From assembly GCA_905612305.1 (NCBI GenBank), contig CAJQRK010000021.1, forward strand, positions 1 through 57,717: DNA of 57,717 nt, given 5' to 3'. Both the position numbers and the translations under genes were made by a program. Source of the DNA: an uncultured Flavobacteriales bacterium. GTDB taxonomy: Bacteria; Bacteroidota; Bacteroidia; Flavobacteriales; BACL11. Position 1 is the first letter of the stretch, and the number at the start of each line of letters is the position of its first letter. Below are positions 51,741-57,717 of this stretch, piece by piece. The notes beneath the pieces are model-generated. The model ran no database searches. It was not told the DNA's origin and was given only the letters and a program-made list of their open reading frames with translations.

Positions 51741-54257
51741 TTAAAATTGTTGATTTATAGAGAAATGAAACTGACCTCCATTTGCATCAGGATTTTCAGC
51801 GATATCATCAAGCCCCCAACCATAATCAAGCCCCATCATTCCAATCATTGGCAACATAATTCTTACTCCAAATCCAGCTGATCGCTTTACCCCAAACGGA
51901 TTAAAGTTATCAATATTATCCCAAGCGTTTCCTGCTTCTAAAAATCCTAAAGCATAAACAGTTGAACTTGGATTTAAACTTAAGGCATATCTTAATTCAG
52001 CTGTGTATTTATTGTAGATTGTTGCTCCAGTCAGAGGAGATATAGAGTTATTACTATATCCTCTTAATGCAATTAATTCTCGCCCATCATAGACCGCTCC
52101 CATTCCGCTCATTGCATCTCCCCCAACATAAAACCTTTCAAAAGGAGAAATTCCAAGTTTGTTGTTATAGCCACCTAAGATTCCCATTTCTGCTCGAGTC
52201 GCTACAACTAGTTTTTCTGTAAAGTTAGAAAACCATGAGTACTTCATATTCCATTTGTAATATTCAATCCACTTGTATTTTTCTTGATCTGTTAGGGTGG
52301 TATAATCATCTACTCCATCAAACATTGAGTAGGGAGGAGTTAGCTTTAAACTCAATGATAAATTCGCCCCTCCTCTTGGATAAATTAATTGATCAACAGA
52401 GTTTCTGTCTAATTGTATATTATAACTCACATTGTTTGAAAATCCGTTTGAAAAACTGAAGAAGGATTGTGAATTAATGAGCTCATATTGTTGAAAGTTA
52501 ATTCCATTGTAGATCCTAAAATAATCATCAGGGAATTTTAATCGTTTACTTAATCCTATAGTTAAACCTGTCAGCTCAACAGCTTGCCTATCATCCCCAC
52601 TTTGTCCATTTGACGAAATTGATTTATATGCAGAAAAAGATAATGAGTTTGGTTTTTTGCCTCCAAGCCACGGCTCTACAAATGATATTCTGTACTGCTG
52701 ATAATATACTCCATTTGATTGAGCTGAAATTGTAAATCTCTGTCCATCACCTGAAGGTAAAGGTGTCCATTTATCTTTTTTTAAGATATTTCTTGTTGAA
52801 AAATTATTAAAAGTAAACCCAAGCGAACCAACAACTCTACCGGCCCCCCACCCTCCTTGTAATTGTATTTGATCTGAGGATTTTTCAGATAATACATAAG
52901 TGATATCCACTTCATTCCTTGAAGGATTAGGGTCTACTTTTACATCAAAAGCTTCAGGATCAAAATACTGCATTTGAGCTAATTCTCTTTGCGAACGCAT
53001 GATGTCTGAACGCTTAAATAAATCTCCAGGACGAGTGCGAATTTCACGCATGATGACATGGTCGTTGGTTTTAGTATTTCCTTTAATTAGAACTTTATTT
53101 ACCCGAGCTTGCTTGCCTTCATAGATTCTAATTTCTAAATCAATACTTCTGTTATTTGCAGCAATTTCAACAGGAGTGGCAGTAAAAAACAAATAACCAT
53201 CATCAAGATAAAGTGAGCTAATATCATTACCTTCAGGAGATCCAAATAGCCTAGAATCTAATATAGATTGATCAAAAATATCACCCTCGTTTATTCCTAT
53301 TTGCTGATTTAGTTTTTCATTGGCATGTACTTTATTTCCCACAAAAGTAATCTTACCGAATTTATAAGGCTCTCCTTCAATTATTGTCATTTCAATAGTA
53401 ATAGTATTATCATTATTTAGATATGTTGTATCACTAATAATTCTTGCATCTCTATATCCAACCTCATTATACTTAGCAATTAGATTTAGTTTATCATCTT
53501 CATAATTGTTGTCAATAAATTTAGAAACCTTAAAAATTCTCCAGAAATTTTTAACCTTAGTTTCTTTCATGCTTTTCTTTATTTTTTTATTGCTTATAGC
53601 AAACACAGTATCTTTTTGGTTAAAAAAAGTTGTATTAGTATTAACGATTTTATTTCTTCCGTGAATGATGATGTCTTTAATTTTCATCTTCTTGCCTTTT
53701 GTGATATTGAAAATTAAACTTTTGGAGTTTGCTGTTGTGGTGTCAACATCTGTTAAGCAACTAATATTTATATTATAAAATCCTTTGTTAATATAATAGG
53801 TTTTAATAGTATTAAGGCTATTGTTAATAAGATTCTGAGTTAGTACTTTTCCTCTCATTAATTTTAAATCTTCTTTTAAAGTTGTAATGTCTGATTTACT
53901 AATCTTACCTTTGAATTTAAATTTAGATAGTCGACTATTTTCTGTTAAAGCAATATTCAAAAAAACAAGATTGTTAATTATTTTCTCAATACTAATATCT
54001 GCGTCTGAAAACAAGCCTTGCTCCCATAGCTTGCTAATTGCTGAAGAAATATTCTCACCAGGAATTTTTATCTCCTCACCTACCATTAATCCTGAAATTG
54101 TGATAAGAGCACTACTATTAAGGTGCTTAGCTCCCCTTACTGTAATCCCTCCAATTTCATAAGTTTTTGGATTAGCGTAATTAAGCTCTTCAGTAATCTG
54201 AGCCGAAACCGATACAGTAAATAAACTGATTAATAATAATGCAATTTTTTTCACCAT
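51741..54257 (-). CDS. bamA: Outer-membrane protein assembly factor BamA
   Basis: BamA inserts beta-barrel proteins into the outer membrane. The start at 54257 gives a signal peptide (MVKKIALLLISLFTVSVSAQ) and lies one base after the uppS stop; the frame opening at 54290 would overlap uppS. The 838-residue product has five POTRA-like units (from about 25 to 450), the last with VLIKGNTKTNDHVIMREIRTRPGDLF. It then has a 16-strand barrel with the loop motif LRGYSNN (VRGF equivalent) and a C-terminal Phe (FHFSINQQF), the outer-membrane insertion signal. Confidence 0.96.
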   Translation of the reverse strand: MVKKIALLLISLFTVSVSAQITEELNYANPKTYEIGGITVRGAKHLNSSALITISGLMVGEEIKIPGENISSAISKLWEQGLFSDADISIEKIINNLVFLNIALTENSRLSKFKFKGKISKSDITTLKEDLKLMRGKVLTQNLINNSLNTIKTYYINKGFYNINISCLTDVDTTTANSKSLIFNITKGKKMKIKDIIIHGRNKIVNTNTTFFNQKDTVFAISNKKIKKSMKETKVKNFWRIFKVSKFIDNNYEDDKLNLIAKYNEVGYRDARIISDTTYLNNDNTITIEMTIIEGEPYKFGKITFVGNKVHANEKLNQQIGINEGDIFDQSILDSRLFGSPEGNDISSLYLDDGYLFFTATPVEIAANNRSIDLEIRIYEGKQARVNKVLIKGNTKTNDHVIMREIRTRPGDLFKRSDIMRSQRELAQMQYFDPEAFDVKVDPNPSRNEVDITYVLSEKSSDQIQLQGGWGAGRVVGSLGFTFNNFSTRNILKKDKWTPLPSGDGQRFTISAQSNGVYYQQYRISFVEPWLGGKKPNSLSFSAYKSISSNGQSGDDRQAVELTGLTIGLSKRLKFPDDYFRIYNGINFQQYELINSQSFFSFSNGFSNNVSYNIQLDRNSVDQLIYPRGGANLSLSLKLTPPYSMFDGVDDYTTLTDQEKYKWIEYYKWNMKYSWFSNFTEKLVVATRAEMGILGGYNNKLGISPFERFYVGGDAMSGMGAVYDGRELIALRGYSNNSISPLTGATIYNKYTAELRYALSLNPSSTVYALGFLEAGNAWDNIDNFNPFGVKRSAGFGVRIMLPMIGMMGLDYGWGLDDIAENPDANGGQFHFSINQQF

Positions 54258-54258
54258 T

Positions 54259-54981
54259 CTATTTTTGTCTTTGTTCTGTTGTTTTTCCAAATCTTCTCTC
54301 TCTACTTTGATAATCTAATATTGCTTTTTCTAAATCAGCTTTTCTAAAATCAGGCCAAAGAGTATCTGTAAAATATAATTCCGAATATGCTATTTGCCAT
54401 AAAAGGAAATTACTAATTCTTTGCTCTCCGCTTGTTCTTATTAATAATTCAGGGTCGGGAACGTTTTTTGTCGTAAGATATTGCCGAAAAGTATCCTCAT
54501 TTACTTGATTTGAAGTAAGACCGTCTTTAATAATATTTTCAACTGCATTTAAAATCTCCCATCTACTACTGTAACTTAAAGCAAGCACAAGCATCATTTT
54601 TGAATTATCTTTAGTTTTTTCAATAGCTTCCTCTAGTTTTTTTTGCGCATTTGATGGCAATGATTTTATGTTACCAATAGTGGTTAATTGGATATTATTA
54701 TTCATTAATGTTTTTGTTTCTTTATGTATTGATGAAACTAATAATGTCATTAATGCATTTATTTCATTTTCAGGTCGATCCCAATTCTCAGTTGAAAAAG
54801 CATAAAGGGTAAGATACTTGATGCCAATTTTTGCAGCAGCCTCAACAGTTTCTCGTACTGCTTTTACGCCCCCCTGATGTCCAAAAATTCTTACTTTACC
54901 TTTTGTTTTGGCCCATCTACCATTCCCGTCCATAGTAATGGCAATATGTTTTGGTAAATTAGTTTTGTCTATCCCTTCCAT
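54259..54981 (-). CDS. uppS: Undecaprenyl diphosphate synthase (isoprenyl transferase)
   Basis: The product makes the C55 lipid carrier for cell-wall synthesis. The 240-residue protein shows the catalytic Asp in ITMDGNGRWAKTKG (about residue 18), YLTLYAFSTENWDRP (about 68-82), ALSYSSRWEI, PDPELLIRTSGEQRISNFLLWQ (about 190) and the end SRERRFGKTTE. All family regions are intact. It sits between porG and bamA, the order known from Porphyromonas and many other Bacteroidota. Confidence 0.97.
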   Translation of the reverse strand: MEGIDKTNLPKHIAITMDGNGRWAKTKGKVRIFGHQGGVKAVRETVEAAAKIGIKYLTLYAFSTENWDRPENEINALMTLLVSSIHKETKTLMNNNIQLTTIGNIKSLPSNAQKKLEEAIEKTKDNSKMMLVLALSYSSRWEILNAVENIIKDGLTSNQVNEDTFRQYLTTKNVPDPELLIRTSGEQRISNFLLWQIAYSELYFTDTLWPDFRKADLEKAILDYQSRERRFGKTTEQRQK

Positions 54982-54997
54982 TAAAGTGGGTGCTTTT

Positions 54998-55846
54998 TTA
55001 GTAATCGCAACCTTTGGTGTCGTTATTTAGCTTAAATGAAAGCGTAATGCCCGCAAATGAATACCAATCTTTTTTGTTAGGATCACCTCTTTGTATATCT
55101 TGGGAATGTGTTGTTAGAGGGTCTGACATCTCAATAGCATTTTGATTCATCTCAATAGGATATGGATTTCCATTTCCTCCTACAAAAGTCGTACTCACAT
55201 CATCTAAATAATCTGTAAAAGTTTTTCTAACGGCATATTCTAAAATAATATTGAAAGATTTGTTTACAGCTATCTTTACACCTCCTCCAATTGGGATAGC
55301 AAATTGTATAAGTGAGTATTCCTTTCTGTCAGAGAATAATGTAGTCCCTTGACCCTCAGTGCCTAAAGGCTGTAAGTCTACCCACTCACCATTTCTGTTC
55401 TCAGCTTGAGGATTGTGACGAAAAAGAGAGATTCCTGTATAAATAAAAGGAGTCCAAGTATACAAAGGGTTCCCGCTTTCATAGGGTAAAAAGTTAAACT
55501 CTATTTGTCCTGAGATCTCAAGCACGGAAGATTTAAAATGCAGCCCTCTATTTTTTGCAATTGTATCTTTCGCATCTCTTTCATCAGATTGTAATGATAA
55601 ATATAGCGCTTCAGCTTTATAAGAGAATCTGTTGTCAATATTTTTTCTAATTACCAATCCCACTATAGGTGAAGTTTGGGAGAAATGAGCTGTATTTAAA
55701 TCGCCTAAGTAATATGAAACGCCACCAATTAATCCTATTTCTGTGTTTTCTTTGTACTGGGCAGCTGCATTAAATTCAAATATAATGCAAACTACTAAAA
55801 TAAGGAAGCTTTTATTTTTAAAGGATAAACATTTTCCTCTTTTCAT
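54998..55846 (-). CDS. porG: PorG-like outer-membrane protein of the type IX secretion system (DUF6089)
   Basis: The start at 55846 gives MKRGKCLSFKNKSFLILVV and a signal peptide ending in AAAQ. The earlier ATG (55873) lies in the promoter. The mature part is an 8-strand-type barrel: TEIGLIGGVSYYLGDLN, SYKAEALYLSL, IQFAIPIGGGVKIAVNKSFNIILEYAVRKTFTDYLDDVSTTFVGGN, and the end YSFAGITLSFKLN. The pattern and the place between nadK and uppS match PorG, which links the PorK/PorN ring to the outer membrane in the T9SS. The assignment rests on synteny plus layout. Two T9SS cargo proteins in the window support it. Confidence 0.82.
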   Translation of the reverse strand: MKRGKCLSFKNKSFLILVVCIIFEFNAAAQYKENTEIGLIGGVSYYLGDLNTAHFSQTSPIVGLVIRKNIDNRFSYKAEALYLSLQSDERDAKDTIAKNRGLHFKSSVLEISGQIEFNFLPYESGNPLYTWTPFIYTGISLFRHNPQAENRNGEWVDLQPLGTEGQGTTLFSDRKEYSLIQFAIPIGGGVKIAVNKSFNIILEYAVRKTFTDYLDDVSTTFVGGNGNPYPIEMNQNAIEMSDPLTTHSQDIQRGDPNKKDWYSFAGITLSFKLNNDTKGCDY

Positions 55847-55870
55847 AATATTGTAGTTATAAATAATTTG

Positions 55871-55878
55871 CAAATATA
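55871..55878 (-). promoter_or_regulatory. -7 box for porG-uppS-bamA-skp
   Basis: On the minus strand this reads TATATTTG followed by C, 24 bases before the ATG at 55846. It probably drives the five-gene outer-membrane block ending at the terminator near 50640. Confidence 0.6.
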
Positions 55879-55905
55879 CTTATTCTGTAGTTTTAAGAAG
55901 ATTTA

Positions 55906-56784
55906 TCAGCTTCTTTTATCCAGCCCCCACATTAATTTATGCCTTATGGTTGAAGTGAATGAATTGTCTTGAGGCTGCACTAATTTTATTTTAAATTTTG
56001 CTTTTTTTATTTTTAGTTCTGTTCCACTATCAAAAGCTCTTGACCTAGAATCTAAGGAAACTAAGGCGAGCTGATCTCTATCCTCGACTTTAAGTGTTAC
56101 TACACTATTATCATCAATAACAATAGGGCGAACATTTAAATTGTGTGGCGCGTTCGGAGTTATAATAATATTATTTGTACCTGGCATAATGATAGGCCCC
56201 CCACAACTTAAAGAATATCCAGTCGAACCAGTTGGTGTAGAAACTACTAAGCCGTCAGCCCAATAAGTATTTAAATATTCATCATCAACAAAGGCATCAA
56301 TTCTAATCATTGAAGATGTGTCTTTTTTTGATACAGCCACTTCATTTAAGGCAAAATTCTTATTTCTAAACAACTTATTATTTGTATTTAGCTCTAATAA
56401 AGTCCGCTCATTTATTTTGTAATTATCTTTAAGTAAGTCATTAATTGAATCATCAATTTGATCTGCCGATACACTAGAAATAAACCCTAGCCTTCCTGTG
56501 TTGATGCCTAAAATAGGAATGCTTGAATCCCGAACATAAGTAACCGCTTTTAGTAGAGTGCCATCTCCTCCAATACTGAATAAAAAGTCAGCCTTATTTT
56601 TTAAGGTTTCATAACTATTAAAGGTGCTTATGCTTTTATTAAAACGAATATTGTTTTCTAAAAAGACACTAAATTCTTCTTCAATAATAAGATTGATGTG
56701 TTCAGTTTCTAATTTTTTGATTAGATGCTGAATATACTTGCTAAAATGTTCAGGATACGGACTTCCAAAAATTGCAATTGTCAT
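55906..56784 (-). CDS. nadK: NAD kinase
   Basis: The product phosphorylates NAD to NADP. The 292-residue protein has the family motif FSIGGDGTLLKAV (GGDG, about residue 75), LGINTGRLGFIS, the NE/D loop FALNEVAVSK, DGLVVSTPTGSTGYSLSCGGPI (about 175-195), and the late ALVSLDSRSRAFDSGTELK. The order nadK-porG-uppS is conserved in the phylum. No clear promoter was seen in the 16-base gap before the next gene. Confidence 0.96.
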   Translation of the reverse strand: MTIAIFGSPYPEHFSKYIQHLIKKLETEHINLIIEEEFSVFLENNIRFNKSISTFNSYETLKNKADFLFSIGGDGTLLKAVTYVRDSSIPILGINTGRLGFISSVSADQIDDSINDLLKDNYKINERTLLELNTNNKLFRNKNFALNEVAVSKKDTSSMIRIDAFVDDEYLNTYWADGLVVSTPTGSTGYSLSCGGPIIMPGTNNIIITPNAPHNLNVRPIVIDDNSVVTLKVEDRDQLALVSLDSRSRAFDSGTELKIKKAKFKIKLVQPQDNSFTSTIRHKLMWGLDKRS

Positions 56785-56800
56785 AATAGTTAGTTTTTTA

Positions 56801-57484
56801 TCAAAATGGACTTGAAAAGTGCAAAAATACCGCTTTTTCTCCTAATCGGTTTATTGAATACTCAATTCTTAATAATTTATCGTAATAAGTTACATAATCA
56901 AGAGCAATTCCTTTCCCCCACAATAAAGAATTATTGAGTGTGTTTTCAGTTTGTTCCTTTAAAACATAGCCTAAGTCAGAAAAAATACCCAAGTAAAGCG
57001 AATAATGGGATTTCTTAAATTGCTTCATTTTTACATAAGGAATTTCAAAGTCTGTCTTTTCAATTAATGCATACTTAATGGCTGTTTTGGATAGCCAATA
57101 GCTTTGTCCGTCCACTACATAATATTCGTAACCCCTTACATAATCCTCATAGCCTAAAGCCTTTTGTATGAAGTAGGGCTGATTTTCTTTAGGGCTATAT
57201 TTTGTTTTAAAGCTACTTCCAATATAAAAGCGATTGAAAGGTTCAATATGTTTTTCTGATTTAGTTAGCAATTCAAAATGATGCACATCAGATAAAAAAT
57301 ATTTTTTAATTTCATAACTAAGGGCGTATCCATGTAAAGGATAAATGATGTAATCTCGTTTTTCATGTTCCAATTGGTAACTAATACTGAATAGGTCAGC
57401 AGTTGTGTTGCGGTCCCCTAAATAGTTTGGGTTAAGAATTGTTATGGAATCAGAAACTGTTGATGTAATTGAAAGGTGGTACAT
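56801..57484 (-). CDS. C-terminal half of a BamA/TamA-type (Omp85) outer-membrane protein, 5' part displaced
   Basis: The frame covers the C-terminal barrel of a Bacteroidota Omp85-family protein: SITILNPNYLGDRN at the start, YIIYPLHGYALSYEI, the signature DYVRGYEYYVVDGQ (VRGF/Y equivalent), LYLGIFSDLGYV, WGKGIALDYVTYYDKLLRIEYSINRLGEKAVFLHF and a final Phe. It has no signal peptide, and the same frame has stops just upstream (57504-57506 and beyond). The missing N-terminal half appears on the opposite strand immediately to the right (57471-57717). The Met at 57484 is therefore an accident of the junction, not a real start. Confidence 0.8.
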   Translation of the reverse strand: MYHLSITSTVSDSITILNPNYLGDRNTTADLFSISYQLEHEKRDYIIYPLHGYALSYEIKKYFLSDVHHFELLTKSEKHIEPFNRFYIGSSFKTKYSPKENQPYFIQKALGYEDYVRGYEYYVVDGQSYWLSKTAIKYALIEKTDFEIPYVKMKQFKKSHYSLYLGIFSDLGYVLKEQTENTLNNSLLWGKGIALDYVTYYDKLLRIEYSINRLGEKAVFLHFSSPF

Positions 57485-57717
57485 CTTGCCTTATCCTATA
57501 TTCGAAATTTCTGAACGTAACTTTAATACTTGGTGGAAAGAATTTGCAGCCAATGATTATTCCGATTTCTCTCGCTTAAATTATGGCGTATTTTTTAATT
57601 GGGAAAATTTTAGAGGTCGGAATGAACTTGTAAAGTTAAAAATACGAAAAGGATTTAAAGAGCATTACTTATTAGCGTATGAGGTTCCTTATTTCAACAA
57701 AAATAAAACAATCGGAA
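57444..57717 (+). CDS. N-terminal-half fragment of the same Omp85-type protein, on the opposite strand, partial
   Basis: From an ATG at 57444 the plus frame is open to the window edge. From about residue 10 it reads ERWYILPYPIFEISERNF, then NTWWKEFAAN, RLNYGVFFNWENFRGRNELV and HYLLAYEVPYFNKNKTIG. This is the region of the Omp85-type family that should precede the ILNPNYLGDRN segment found on the minus strand. The first nine residues (MESETVDVI) are only the antisense of the minus-strand gene. There is no signal peptide. The gene continues out of the window. Confidence 0.7.
   Translation, partial: MESETVDVIERWYILPYPIFEISERNFNTWWKEFAANDYSDFSRLNYGVFFNWENFRGRNELVKLKIRKGFKEHYLLAYEVPYFNKNKTIG
57471..57485. 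other. Inversion or fold-back junction inside an Omp85-type gene
   Basis: To the left, the minus strand encodes the C-terminal half (from Tyr-His-Leu at 57481-57473). To the right, the plus strand encodes the N-terminal half (from Arg-Trp-Tyr at 57474-57482). The crossover lies in GGTGGTACATC, which contains the short palindrome GTAC. Confidence 0.6.

Overview
The window is AT-rich, gene-dense DNA from a member of the Bacteroidota, most likely a Flavobacteriales-like marine or freshwater bacterium. The evidence is direct. Many genes are preceded by the Bacteroidota -7 promoter element TAnnTTTG(C) rather than by a Shine-Dalgarno site. Two secreted proteins carry C-terminal sorting domains of the type IX secretion system (T9SS). 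The right end has the order murI - skp/ompH - skp/ompH - bamA - uppS - porG(DUF6089) - nadK, which is known from this phylum. Another block has the order panC | short glycogen synthase - DUF4270 lipoprotein - glmS. No rRNA, tRNA, CRISPR array or complete insertion sequence was recognised.

Layout. 0-7 kb: a partial pseudouridine synthase with a degenerate active site, yraN, a T9SS-exported esterase, metG, an LD-carboxypeptidase, gatC, plsC and trpS, then a truncated flavin-binding gene remnant. 7-11.5 kb: two secreted amidohydrolase-family proteins, of which only one domain keeps the metal-binding HxH. 11.5-18.4 kb: hflX, an MsbA-type ABC exporter, rbfA, a LolE-type permease, dus and a CPBP membrane protease. 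18.4-20.6 kb: an ExbB - small membrane protein - ExbD - ExbD energy-transduction operon with a clear terminator. 20.6-26 kb: superoxide dismutase, then a tyrosine/homogentisate degradation group (flavin reductase-like, fumarylacetoacetate hydrolase family, hmgA, hppD) and a peroxiredoxin. 26-29.5 kb: a large repeat-rich surface protein with a T9SS type B C-terminus. 29.6-37.3 kb: radA, a RfaE2-like nucleotidyltransferase, a flippase-like membrane protein, panC, glycogen synthase-like, DUF4270 and glmS. 37.7-41.6 kb: sucA-sucB. 41.6-43.6 kb: a small accessory-looking stretch with an Lcl-domain lipoprotein, a patatin, a truncated secreted ORF, related spacers and a perfect 48-bp palindrome. 43.6-47 kb: 2-oxoglutarate:ferredoxin oxidoreductase (korB, korA) and a divergent ferredoxin. 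47-50.6 kb: an outer-membrane protein, Nfu, a trypsin-like protease with N-terminal repeats, and murI. 50.6-57.7 kb: the outer-membrane biogenesis block.

How it fits together. Most genes are housekeeping: translation (metG, trpS, gatC, rbfA, hflX, dus), envelope building (plsC, murI, uppS, bamA, skp, LolE-like, glmS, LD-carboxypeptidase), energy transduction (exbBD) and central carbon metabolism. NADH-linked (sucAB) and ferredoxin-linked (korAB plus ferredoxin) routes from 2-oxoglutarate to succinyl-CoA lie within about 2 kb of each other. PorG and two T9SS cargo proteins indicate a working T9SS.

I did not find a convincing new multi-gene system. The most notable points are: an Omp85-family gene whose C-terminal half (minus strand) and N-terminal half (plus strand) meet head-to-head at about 57.47 kb, either an inversion or a fold-back assembly chimera; the 48-bp palindrome at 42398-42445; a pseudouridine synthase lacking its catalytic Asp; a 12-copy TAC microsatellite inside hppD; and a G9 tract inside the LolE-like gene.
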